Source: an uncultured Streptococcus sp. (GTDB taxonomy: Bacteria > Bacillota > Bacilli > Lactobacillales > Streptococcaceae). Taken from it: a stretch of DNA of 7,287 nucleotides. The DNA lies in the NCBI GenBank assembly GCA_902461025.1, contig CABPWC010000078.1, positions 1 to 7,287 on the forward strand, in the 5' to 3' direction. The translations under genes were made by a program, and so were the position numbers. The notes under the pieces are model-generated. The model had not been told where the DNA came from, ran no database searches, and saw nothing but the letters and a program-made list of their open reading frames with translations. Below are positions 1 to 6,249 of this stretch, one piece after another; the first letter of the stretch is position 1, and each line of letters begins with the position of its first letter.

Positions 1-7
1 GATATTT

Positions 8-13
8 CTCCTT
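8..13 (-). promoter_or_regulatory. Shine-Dalgarno of a minus-strand gene starting just off the left edge
   Basis: Read on the minus strand this is AAGGAG, followed by seven bases (AAATATC) that run to the window edge. That is the normal distance to a start codon, so a gene transcribed leftwards probably begins at or just beyond position 1. No strong terminator separates it from the 188-residue gene that ends at 102, so the two may be co-transcribed. The gene itself cannot be seen. Confidence 0.55.
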
Positions 14-101
14 AAGAAGCTAGATAGTGCTAGATGTTTCTCTTTACTGCTCAATCCGTCTACTCAAGCAGTGGCATACACTCACAAAGAACTTTGTTTG
101 A

Positions 102-668
102 CTATTGAATATCTTCCATCGCTTCTTTCACATATTCTTCGACATCTTCAATCTCTACAAACAGCGAGTCTAAGTGGCATAAGAAGTGCCAATCTTCGGT
201 GTCGCGTTTTCTGTAGACAATCGCTTCGCCGTCTTCACTTCCGAAAAAGCTTCTGTCAACTTCATACCCTTTGTTTTCTAGGAATGCTTTTGCCTTGCGG
301 AAGTTTGCTTCTCGTGCTTCGACATAATCTTTCACTTCATCGTTATTCACGACATATGCATCTATTTTTGTAGCGCCTTCGATTACTTTATCATTTTTAA
401 GGGACAGATTCGAAATCTCTTTCCAAATAATCTCAACATTTTCTTCGGGTTCAAACGAAAATCTAGATAAAGGGATAATATTTCCATTGAAGACAATTTC
501 CATATAATCGGGCAAGTGTTTAGGGTTAAAATACTCAACTTCAAACTCATCTTCTGTTTCTAAAGTATATCCAGGGATTTGAGCTACAAAGGCTTTCCCC
601 TCCTCTAAAGAATCAAACACGACTAAATCTTTAGAAAAATCATTTTGGTACAATTCCAATATAATCAT
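102..668 (-). CDS. Acidic 188-residue protein of unknown function (has a truncated paralogue in this window)
   Basis: I do not recognise a named family. The product is a soluble, strongly acidic protein with no signal peptide or membrane segment. It appears to have two parts: an N-terminal part (about residues 1-90) containing GKAFVAQIPGYTLETEDEF at 24-42, and a C-terminal part (about 95-188) that starts with a charged helix and ends in an acidic helix (EDVEEYVKEAMEDIQ). The start is supported by GAGGAT seven bases upstream of ATG. A remnant of a second member of the same family lies at 6858-6968, directly upstream of a nucleotidyltransferase-fold gene, so the family occurs at least twice in this neighbourhood. 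Acidic, single-domain-like proteins duplicated among small unknown genes are sometimes immunity proteins, but no toxin gene is visible and that idea is only a guess. The reality of the gene is well supported by its length, its RBS and the paralogue. Confidence 0.85.
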   Translation of the reverse strand: MIILELYQNDFSKDLVVFDSLEEGKAFVAQIPGYTLETEDEFEVEYFNPKHLPDYMEIVFNGNIIPLSRFSFEPEENVEIIWKEISNLSLKNDKVIEGATKIDAYVVNNDEVKDYVEAREANFRKAKAFLENKGYEVDRSFFGSEDGEAIVYRKRDTEDWHFLCHLDSLFVEIEDVEEYVKEAMEDIQ

Positions 669-753
669 CTATCATCCTCAAATCTTAACTGTTTCTATTA
701 ATTCTGATCATTTTTACGTTATTACTCATTCTCAGGTGGTACTACTGTTGAAA

Positions 754-782
754 AATAAAAGTAAGACATTAAATTTTGTCAA
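754..782 (-). promoter_or_regulatory. Possible promoter for the 188-residue gene
   Basis: On the minus strand a perfect TTGACA (777-782) is followed after 17 bases by TTTATT (754-759), which matches four of six -10 positions. The -35 box lies inside the last codons of the upstream 84-residue gene (Asp-Lys region), so part of its match may be coincidence. Its position about 90 bases upstream of the 188-residue gene is reasonable. Read-through from the upstream gene is the alternative. Confidence 0.35.
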
Positions 783-1023
783 TCTCCTTCTTAAACTTTA
801 ATTCAAGTATTTTATTATAACCTTCATAAAAACGATCTCTTGTTACCACTTCACATGGATATTTCTCTTCTAGAAGTTCATAAATTTCAATTGGTCTAAT
901 CCCTTCTTCCGCCAAATCTTGAAGGAATGGACTGCATAGCCTCATCTCACCTTTACTCGATTGTTTTAATAAAACTCCGTATATAGGAATCTTAGTTAAT
1001 AGATTATAGGTACTCTTTTTCAT
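769..1023 (-). CDS. Small 84-residue protein of unknown function
   Basis: I do not recognise this family. The product is 84 residues, basic at both ends (MKKSTYNLL at the start, KFKKEIDKI at the end), with an acidic helix in the middle (IYELLEEKYP) and no membrane segment. An upstream in-frame ATG at 1039-1041 would add MWEINI. However, the Shine-Dalgarno sequence GGGAG lies inside those codons, nine bases before the ATG at 1021-1023, so the inner ATG is chosen. It sits between the membrane-anchored gene (1150-1650) and the 188-residue gene (102-668), all on the same strand, with gaps of about 100 bases on each side. The candidate terminator at 1110-1143 suggests transcription separate from the gene before it. 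That it is a gene rests on the well-placed RBS, an intact frame and protein-like composition. Confidence 0.65.
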   Translation of the reverse strand: MKKSTYNLLTKIPIYGVLLKQSSKGEMRLCSPFLQDLAEEGIRPIEIYELLEEKYPCEVVTRDRFYEGYNKILELKFKKEIDKI

Positions 1024-1109
1024 AATATTTATCTCCCACATAAATTTGGATTAATTAGCAAGCCTACTTGACAAAATGATACTGCTCATAGCTTGACTTA
1101 ATTTTAGAA

Positions 1110-1143
1110 AAGAGGCCAGTAACAAACTTAAGCCCAGCCTCTT
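1110..1143 (-). terminator. Candidate Rho-independent terminator after the membrane-anchored gene
   Basis: On the minus strand AAGAGGC (1137-1143) pairs perfectly with GCCTCTT (1110-1116). Two wobble pairs and one more G-C can extend the stem, and the loop is AT-rich. It begins only seven bases after the TGA stop of the gene at 1150-1650. The run that follows (TTCTAAAATT) is only moderately T-rich, so termination may be partial and the downstream 84-residue gene may receive read-through. Confidence 0.6.
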
Positions 1144-1149
1144 AGATAA

Positions 1150-1650
1150 TCATTTTTCTTTGTAGCAAATAATGTATGCTTTGATGAAATCACTACCCAC
1201 GACAATGGTTAACGGAACACTCAAAACAACTTCATCAGTTTTGCCATTCTCATACTCTTGTCTTTCTTCAGGAGAGTATAGGTACATAGCTATTGAATAG
1301 GTGGTCCCAGCCTCCAAGTCAAGATCCATACTGATATTTTCTGATTTGATATTGATTGTTTGATTCAGTCGAGTCTCAGTCGTTTTATAAACGCCCTCAA
1401 TTGTATATCTCCCTGGAACTAAAGCAACTACCTTTTCTAGGTTTTCTCCAGTTATTGGATTAAAGTCAGCAAGATTCTGTCCATTAATTTTAGTTTTTGA
1501 ACAGTATAAATGAACAATAGCTTTATCACTATTATCACTAACAAAGCTAACAGCTTTTTTCTTTCTATTACCATTTGCAATCATAAAAACAACAAATAGC
1601 AAGAACCAAAAAACAACAAATCCTACGATAATATACATTGTATTCATCAT
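1150..1650 (-). CDS. Membrane-anchored protein of unknown function, predicted N-out/C-in
   Basis: The product is 165-166 residues: one hydrophobic segment at about residues 5-25, a basic cluster right after it (NRKKK, 28-32), then a beta-rich soluble domain of about 130 residues. No charge precedes the membrane segment and several Lys/Arg follow it. The positive-inside rule therefore predicts the soluble part in the cytoplasm. The pattern of short beta strands with a central VPGRYTIEG (78-86) and LEAGTTYSI (112-120) is reminiscent of PEGA or DUF2846-like surface domains, but the match is too weak to assign. GGAG lies four bases before the first ATG and seven before the second, so translation may start at the second Met (165 residues). 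A good promoter at 1684-1712 and a candidate terminator at 1110-1143 suggest a largely monocistronic unit. It is divergent from the merR-ABC operon. Confidence 0.8.
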   Translation of the reverse strand: MMNTMYIIVGFVVFWFLLFVVFMIANGNRKKKAVSFVSDNSDKAIVHLYCSKTKINGQNLADFNPITGENLEKVVALVPGRYTIEGVYKTTETRLNQTINIKSENISMDLDLEAGTTYSIAMYLYSPEERQEYENGKTDEVVLSVPLTIVVGSDFIKAYIICYKEK

Positions 1651-1683
1651 CTATCTCCTATGTTTTCTTTACTTTTTAACTAC

Positions 1684-1712
1684 ATTATAGCACCAATCAT
1701 TGAACAAAGCAA
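1684..1712 (-). promoter_or_regulatory. Extended -10 promoter of the membrane-anchored gene
   Basis: On the minus strand TTGCTT (1707-1712) is followed after 17 bases by a perfect TATAAT (1684-1689), which is preceded by TGC. This gives the TGN extended -10 element common in streptococci. It lies about 35 bases upstream of the start of the gene at 1150-1650. With the merR promoter at 1864-1894 it forms a divergent pair about 150 bases apart. The intervening DNA (1713-1863) is AT-rich; I see only a small 5-bp hairpin (1770-1785) in it and no gene. Confidence 0.75.
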
Positions 1713-1863
1713 AAAGATATACTAAATGCAAGTAATTGTTTTGGGACTTCTCTTTCAAATCCTTTTTGTCACCTTAAAATAGGTGTTTCTACAAGCATTT
1801 TTAATTATATTAACTGTATGAGGTCGATAGAAAAATCGTTAATCAATAATTTTTATAAAGCGC

Positions 1864-1894
1864 TTGTTCATGACCTTACGTAACGATGTATAAT
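1864..1894 (+). promoter_or_regulatory. merR-ABC operon promoter with 19-bp spacer and candidate MerR operator
   Basis: TTGTTC (1864-1869) and a perfect TATAAT (1889-1894) are separated by 19 bases, longer than the usual 17. This over-long spacer is the hallmark of promoters that MerR-family activators untwist. The spacer contains the palindrome TTACGTAA within CCTTACGTAACG. That resembles the left half and centre of the TipA-type operator (CCTCACGTCACGTGAGG, recalled from the literature), although the right half here is degenerate. Transcription should start near 1901, leaving a leader of only about 13 bases whose main content is the Shine-Dalgarno sequence at 1902-1907. Autoregulation by the encoded MerR protein is inferred. 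Confidence 0.7.
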
Positions 1895-1913
1895 TAGTAT
1901 GAGGAGGTGGGTA

Positions 1914-2717
1914 ATGATGGCTAAATACAGAGCAATACCGGAAGGATTTATGACAGTTGGGGAACTTGCTAAGAAAATGGGGGTTACCGTCCGTACTTTA
2001 CAATACTATGATGAAGAAGGGGTGCTTTCCCCATCGGCAGAAAGTGAGGGAGGTCGCAGGCTTTATACCGATAAAGACGTAGTGCTACTCCATCAGATAT
2101 TGTCTTTAAAATCATTAGGTTTTTCTCTCAAGGATATAAAGGGGCGTTTGATCTCTTTGAAAACACCTGATGATGTTGCCAATGCTCTTACAGAGCAAGC
2201 AGATACTATTCGTAAAAATATTGAACAACTTAAGGATTCCTTGGTCGCAATAGAGCAGTTAAAGGCAGAAGTTTTACAAATACAGACAGTCAATTTTAAG
2301 AAGTATGCAGACATCATCGTCAATCTACAGATGAAGAATGACTCCTACTCTCTTATCAAGCGCTTTGATGATGATACACTCGACCAGATACGCAGTCGAT
2401 TTGACAAGAAAAGTGGACTTGACTTTATGGACAGATTGAACCGCCTAAGTGATCAAATCGTAGAGCTTCAAAAAGAAGACGTACCAGCTGAAAGCGAACA
2501 AAGCCAACAGGTTGTGAAAGAATACTGGGGCTTGATTATGGAGTTTACGAATGGTGATATGAGCATGCTTCCTAAGTTGATGGAAGTTGGTACTATCGAC
2601 ACAGCCTCAAACGCTTGGGAAGAAAAGCAAAAAATCGTCAATGACTATATAGGACCCGCCCTACAAGTCTATTTTTCAAGGCTTGGAACAAATCCCTTTG
2701 AGGAGGTGGAACCATGA
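1914..2717 (+). CDS. MerR-family transcriptional regulator with TipAS-like C-terminal domain
   Basis: The product is a DNA-binding activator, probably of its own operon with the ABC exporter that follows. The N-terminal MerR winged helix-turn-helix spans about residues 13-80: TVGELAKKMGVTVRTLQYYDE at 14-34, then the GRRLYT wing and a second helical pair. A long coiled-coil dimerisation helix follows (about 85-130). The C-terminal 130 residues are helical, with EYWGLIMEFTNGD and a final WEEKQKIVNDYIGPALQVYF. This layout resembles the TipAS drug-binding domain of TipA/Mta-type regulators, so a hydrophobic or peptide-like inducer is likely. An in-frame ATG at 1899 is rejected because AGGAGG (1902-1907) lies inside it and the predicted transcript starts near 1901. 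The ATG at 1914 is six bases after that site; the next ATG at 1917 is also possible. Its stop overlaps the start of the ATPase gene (ATGA). I cannot name the inducer. Confidence 0.92.
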   Translation: MMAKYRAIPEGFMTVGELAKKMGVTVRTLQYYDEEGVLSPSAESEGGRRLYTDKDVVLLHQILSLKSLGFSLKDIKGRLISLKTPDDVANALTEQADTIRKNIEQLKDSLVAIEQLKAEVLQIQTVNFKKYADIIVNLQMKNDSYSLIKRFDDDTLDQIRSRFDKKSGLDFMDRLNRLSDQIVELQKEDVPAESEQSQQVVKEYWGLIMEFTNGDMSMLPKLMEVGTIDTASNAWEEKQKIVNDYIGPALQVYFSRLGTNPFEEVEP

Positions 2718-3529
2718 AAGACGCGATAAAGATTTCTGGATTAAAGAAAAGTTATGGTAGCAAATTGGTTCTTAGAGGCCTCGATTTTCAAATCAAACAA
2801 GGAGAAATATTTGCTCTGCTCGGAGTAAACGGAGCTGGTAAAACAACAACGCTTGAATGTATCGAAGGTCTGAGAAAATATGATGAAGGCAAGATAGTTG
2901 TAAACGGGAAAACCGGAATTCAACTACAGTCCTCCTCTCTACCCGCTCACATCAAACCGATGGAAGCCATAAAACTCTTTGCAAAATGGAATCATACACA
3001 CATTGATGATATTATGCTAAAGTCCCTTGGCATAAAAGAAATTGAAGAGTCGCAATACATAGAATTATCAACTGGCCAAAAAAGAAGATTACATCTTGCT
3101 CTTGCACTTATCAGTAATCCAGATATTATTTTTCTCGATGAACCGACAGCGGGACTTGATGTTGAAGGACGACTATCTCTCCATGAACAAATCCGAAAGC
3201 TCAAATCACAGGAAAAGACAATCGTCTTGGCAAGCCACGATATGGCCGAAGTTGAAACCCTATGTGACCGCATTGCCATTTTGAATAGTGGTAAGATCGT
3301 TTTTTGTGGTACTCCTTCAGAACTGACAGAAAAACTTGGAAGAAAATATTTCATCCATTTAAAGACCCAGGAAGGGGAGGATACATATGAAACAGATACG
3401 ATCGAGGATAGCTTAATTTCATTATTGGAAGAATGCAAACAAAAAAATATCCAGATATTGGATATCAAGGTTGATCGTGGCACACTGGAGCAGCATTTCA
3501 TCGAAATGGCAAGGAGGGGTTCGGAATGA
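2714..3529 (+). CDS. ABC transporter ATP-binding protein (drug/Nat-type exporter)
   Basis: This is the 271-residue cytoplasmic ATPase that powers the exporter formed with the permease encoded next. Motifs in order: Walker A GVNGAGKTT (37-45), a Q-loop around Gln70/Gln72, signature LSTGQ (118-122), Walker B DIIFLDEP (137-144), D-loop AGLD (146-149), and the H-loop His in LASHD (172-176). The signature has Thr in place of the first Gly of LSGGQ, a substitution seen in NatA/CcmA-like exporters and compatible with activity. After residue 210 there is a C-terminal extension of about 60 residues, usual for ATPases that pair with ABC-2 permeases. Its ATG lies in the stop codon of merR (ATGA), seven bases after AGGAGG at 2701-2706, so translation is coupled. 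The substrate is unknown. With a TipAS-like regulator, antibiotic or lipid export is the best inference. Confidence 0.95.
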   Translation: MKDAIKISGLKKSYGSKLVLRGLDFQIKQGEIFALLGVNGAGKTTTLECIEGLRKYDEGKIVVNGKTGIQLQSSSLPAHIKPMEAIKLFAKWNHTHIDDIMLKSLGIKEIEESQYIELSTGQKRRLHLALALISNPDIIFLDEPTAGLDVEGRLSLHEQIRKLKSQEKTIVLASHDMAEVETLCDRIAILNSGKIVFCGTPSELTEKLGRKYFIHLKTQEGEDTYETDTIEDSLISLLEECKQKNIQILDIKVDRGTLEQHFIEMARRGSE

Positions 3530-4242
3530 ATAGTTTTTTATATAGCCTAACATTACAGTGGAAATTGGACATACGAAGTAAGTCTCTCTTGGTTACTTAC
3601 TATATTGTACCGCTTATTTTCTTTCTTCTCATGGGTGGTATTTTTACTTTCGTTATGCCTGAAATGGGTAGCACACTTATACAGTCAATGATAGTCATGA
3701 GTGTTTCAATGGGAGCCTTTCTCGGTTTACCGCCTTCCTTGATTGAAACATACGGAAGCGACATAAAAAAGATTTATAAAGCAAATGGTGTGCCTATTCA
3801 TTTAGGATTGGTGACAATGGTTCTCTCTGCCTTTATTCATTTGATGATTACCTGTATGGTGATCCTACTACTTGCTCCAATTTTATTTAAAGCAAATCTA
3901 CCAAGTCAATTTCTTTTATTCTTTCTCGCGCTTGCCATCTACATTTTTGTATCGTTGAGTATCGGAAGTATACTGGGCCTTACTGTTAATAATCAAGCAA
4001 AGCTGACCATGATAGCGCAACTTGTATTTTTACCCTCAATTATGCTTTCAGGGATTATGTTTCCAATTAGTTTGCTACCTGATTTTCTTCAAGTAATAGG
4101 CCATGTTTTTCCGGCTTATTGGGGATACCGTTTGATGTTAGATAAAGGGCTTCGACTTGCAAATCTATGGTATTTGATTCTGCTAACTTGTATAGCAGTA
4201 CTAACATGCATTTTACTAATGAATAAACAAAAATCTGAGTAA
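3526..4242 (+). CDS. ABC-2 family exporter permease
   Basis: The product is 238 residues, the membrane subunit partnering the ATPase at 2714-3529. It shows six likely membrane segments at about residues 22-43, 53-73, 94-121, 128-152, 159-186 and 213-232. The segment before the last carries the MLSGIMFPISLLP motif (173-185) typical of ABC-2 permeases, including the re-entrant Gly/Pro region before the final periplasm-facing loop. A short basic/amphipathic N-terminal helix precedes the first segment, as in other type V exporters. Its ATG overlaps the ATPase stop (ATGA), eight bases after AAGGAGG at 3511-3517. The length is normal for a half permease, so the working transporter is probably two ATPases plus two permeases. 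A strong terminator follows 50 bases downstream, so this is the last gene of the operon. Confidence 0.93.
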   Translation: MNSFLYSLTLQWKLDIRSKSLLVTYYIVPLIFFLLMGGIFTFVMPEMGSTLIQSMIVMSVSMGAFLGLPPSLIETYGSDIKKIYKANGVPIHLGLVTMVLSAFIHLMITCMVILLLAPILFKANLPSQFLLFFLALAIYIFVSLSIGSILGLTVNNQAKLTMIAQLVFLPSIMLSGIMFPISLLPDFLQVIGHVFPAYWGYRLMLDKGLRLANLWYLILLTCIAVLTCILLMNKQKSE

Positions 4243-4292
4243 ATAGCTGAATAAAGCAAAATGGATTAATTACACCATTAATTTAAAAGAAA

Positions 4293-4326
4293 AAAGCGAC
4301 GAGATTATTTGTTATCTCGTCGCTTT
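4293..4326. terminator. Bidirectional Rho-independent terminator between convergent operons
   Basis: AAAGCGACGAGAT (4293-4305) and ATCTCGTCGCTTT (4314-4326) are perfect reverse complements, giving a 13-bp stem with an 8-base loop. On the plus strand GCTGTTTTT follows. On the minus strand the stem is followed directly by a T-rich run (TTTCTTTT). It can therefore end both the rightward merR-ABC operon (stop at 4242) and the leftward hydrolase/ADP-ribosylglycohydrolase operon (stop at 4470). Confidence 0.92.
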
Positions 4327-4448
4327 GCTGTTTTTCAGGGGTCAAGCTCATGACTTGGTTAAGTTTGATTCTGCCTTTTCTTCTCAAAAGGTGATAACTC
4401 TTTACCCTAGTATTTGCTCAACTTCCTTAATCTTATTTTTAGAGTTTA

Positions 4449-4466
4449 ATACTGACTAGTTAGTAT
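4449..4466. promoter_or_regulatory. 18-bp near-perfect palindrome, operator-like
   Basis: ATACTGACTAGTTAGTAT is self-complementary except for one G/T pair at positions 6 and 13, and it has no loop. It therefore looks more like a dimeric repressor site than a terminator. Its core ACTGACTAGT is similar to operators of some TetR-family regulators. It sits three bases past the stop of the gene at 4470-5324 and is not beside any visible promoter or regulator gene, so it may be an orphan or chance site. The rest of the gap 4327-4448 shows no gene I can support. Confidence 0.35.
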
Positions 4467-4469
4467 CCG

Positions 4470-5324
4470 TTATGATATTGAAACTTCTTTCTCCCACCGT
4501 CTGAGCACCTCTTTCAAAGGCTCATCTAGATAGGTATAGGCTTTTTTCTTAATCCAATCAGGAATACCATAAGCTGCTTCGGCTATACTTCCTGTGATGG
4601 CAGCGAGAGTATCACTATCTCCGCCAAGAGAAATCGCATTTCGAATCGCATCTTCAAAATCCCTACTTTCAAGAAATGCAATGATGGCCTGAGGTACTGT
4701 ATACTGACAGGTTTCATTGAAACGATAGCTAGGCCGAATTTCGTCTAGTGATTGAGAAAGATTATACCCATACTCCTTCTCTATACGCTCCTTGATACGT
4801 CTCTTACACTCTATAGGGTTATCATTGATTGGTTGCCCGTAGTCACTACAGTAGCCCCCAAAGTAATATCGACACATAAAGATAGCATCAGACGTCGCCA
4901 TAGCTCCCTTAATCCCTTCGGGATGATTATGAGTCACCTCTGCAGAAAGGCGGGCAAAAGCTCTGCTAGATGGCCAGCAACCTGTTCGTGCACAAAAGCC
5001 ACAATCCATGATCCAAGCACAGGGAGAAACACGCATGGCAGAGCCATTGCCAAAGCTATTGTATGGCTCACGATTCTCACTCCTAATCCATCTATCAAAT
5101 CGAGCCCCATAATCAGCATCAGGATACATCCTACCATACTTCTTCATGGCATCAATAAAGTCATCCTTCTGACCGCCATTCATAATTGCTTCTGCAACGG
5201 CACAGGTCATAACCGTATCATCAGTGAAAAAACAATCCTCACGAAATAATGGAAAGTCTTTCGTTTTAATGTTGTCCCATTCATAAACAGAACCTACAAT
5301 ATCTCCAACTATTGCTCCTAGCAT
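4470..5324 (-). CDS. ADP-ribosylglycohydrolase (DraG/ARH family)
   Basis: The product is 284 residues, predicted to remove ADP-ribose from a protein, nucleic acid or small molecule using two bound Mg2+ ions in the cytoplasm. Family motifs in order: GAIVGDIVGSVYEW (3-16), the metal-binding TDDT (34-37), GNGSAMRVSP (92-101), THNHPEGIKGA (131-141), and the second metal-binding motif GGDSDT (234-239) followed by GSIAEAAYGIP. All key acidic residues are present, so the enzyme should be active. Unusual for the family is the stretch between GNGSAMRVSP and THNHPEG, which is longer than in typical members and carries four Cys at 102, 108, 111 and 115. AAGGAGG (5331-5337) lies six bases before the ATG. 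It follows the alpha/beta hydrolase gene by 21 bases on the same strand, so the two are co-transcribed and end at the hairpin 4293-4326. Its target is not shown by the sequence; no ADP-ribosyltransferase is visible here. Confidence 0.93.
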   Translation of the reverse strand: MLGAIVGDIVGSVYEWDNIKTKDFPLFREDCFFTDDTVMTCAVAEAIMNGGQKDDFIDAMKKYGRMYPDADYGARFDRWIRSENREPYNSFGNGSAMRVSPCAWIMDCGFCARTGCWPSSRAFARLSAEVTHNHPEGIKGAMATSDAIFMCRYYFGGYCSDYGQPINDNPIECKRRIKERIEKEYGYNLSQSLDEIRPSYRFNETCQYTVPQAIIAFLESRDFEDAIRNAISLGGDSDTLAAITGSIAEAAYGIPDWIKKKAYTYLDEPLKEVLRRWEKEVSIS

Positions 5325-5345
5325 AAGATTCCTCCTTACAGCATA

Positions 5346-6131
5346 TCAGATTTCCAATGGATCATTCTTTAAAAACGGCTCAACCAAATCAATCCATTCT
5401 TGAGGCAGGTAAGCCGATAAATAGCCGTGGTTGTAGCCCTTTGCTTCATACAGGATCGTGTTGGGATGTAGCTGCTGAAATAATTCTGCTGATGCTTTCA
5501 CACCGTTCAATTCTTTTTCACCATAGAGATACAGAACCTGAGCCTTACTAGCAGAAATCGTCTCCTTCAGCTTGTAACGTCCCATATAGGTTTTGTAAAT
5601 ACTCACCAATGTTTTGATAGGTGTCCTTGGTAAATCCTCCAAATAATAAGCTTTTATTTCCTCAGGATAAGCCAGTTTAGGATAGAGTTTGTTCATCATG
5701 CTTAATTGAAGTTTACAAGAGAATTTACTGAACATCAGTTTACCAAATAGTGATACTAGAAAGATGCTGAGTTTAGCTAACCCTGGTTGAGGAATACAGA
5801 GGCTTCCGTCTATAATAGCCTTCTCAGCAATTTCGCCATCTAAGGACAAAAGCTCCATAGCAATTTGACCACCAAGTGAAACGCCACCTATTGCAAACAA
5901 TTTCCCACCACAGTTTGCTTTGATATAGTCTAGAATCTCCAAAGCAGAATCTTCAGTAGAAACATAATCAAGTTGATATTCCTCGCCGTGGCCATTCAAA
6001 GTGGGTAGAATAACACGGTATTCTTCTGACAAGATTCGTGCTTGACGAAGATAATTCCACCAAGAACTGCCACCACCATGTATCAGTAAGATAGGAGGCA
6101 AATTCTTATCACCAAATTCATGGAATTTCAT
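5346..6131 (-). CDS. Alpha/beta hydrolase (serine esterase/lipase-like)
   Basis: The product is 261 residues, a cytoplasmic alpha/beta-fold hydrolase. The oxyanion-hole motif HGGGSSWWNY lies at about 18-27, the nucleophile elbow GVSLGG has Ser85, the acid is probably Glu205 or Glu207 in LYGEKEL, and the catalytic His is His235 in GYNHGYLS. Residues 112-190 form a helical cap rich in Leu, Met and Lys that would define the substrate pocket. There is no signal peptide. A Glu in place of the usual Asp acid is plausible but should be confirmed by modelling. AAGGAG lies seven bases before the ATG at 6129-6131. It is the first gene of a two-gene operon with the ADP-ribosylglycohydrolase. I see no convincing promoter upstream of it. 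The substrate is unknown; a small ester or lipid is the general expectation for the family. Confidence 0.9.
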   Translation of the reverse strand: MKFHEFGDKNLPPILLIHGGGSSWWNYLRQARILSEEYRVILPTLNGHGEEYQLDYVSTEDSALEILDYIKANCGGKLFAIGGVSLGGQIAMELLSLDGEIAEKAIIDGSLCIPQPGLAKLSIFLVSLFGKLMFSKFSCKLQLSMMNKLYPKLAYPEEIKAYYLEDLPRTPIKTLVSIYKTYMGRYKLKETISASKAQVLYLYGEKELNGVKASAELFQQLHPNTILYEAKGYNHGYLSAYLPQEWIDLVEPFLKNDPLEI

Positions 6132-6249
6132 ATATAAACTCCTTACTGTGAGACTTTCAATAGATACGTCCTTGTTTAATCTGTTTAAAGAAGCAGTGAT
6201 CTAAATACATCAATCGTTACTTTCGATAATAGTTAAGTTGATCAAAAAT

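Noticed and set aside
46..72. Hairpin ACTGCT...AGCAGT downstream of the 188-residue gene
   Set aside because: The six-pair stem has a long loop and no T run on either strand, so it is not a convincing terminator.
1024..1041. Upstream ATG for the 84-residue protein
   Set aside because: The Shine-Dalgarno sequence GGGAG lies inside these codons and fits the next ATG.
1770..1785. CACCT/AGGTG hairpin between the divergent promoters
   Set aside because: The stem is only 5 bp, with weak T content after it and no gene ending nearby that needs a terminator.
1899..1913. Upstream ATG for the MerR regulator
   Set aside because: These codons contain the Shine-Dalgarno sequence AGGAGG, and the promoter predicts a transcript starting near 1901, so this ATG would not be in the mRNA.
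2992..3501. A 169-codon minus-strand open frame opposite the ABC ATPase gene
   Set aside because: It lies fully antisense to a gene with all ABC motifs, has no RBS, and its translation is rich in Ser, Cys and Ile with no domain.
4402..4455. Short coding-like minus-strand stretch reading LNSKNKIKEVEQILG and stop
   Set aside because: It looks like a protein tail, but it is only 17 codons with no RBS and no paralogue in the window, so it cannot be told from chance.
4752..5249. A 165-codon plus-strand open frame opposite the glycohydrolase gene
   Set aside because: It is antisense to a gene with intact catalytic motifs, and the translation has no recognisable features.
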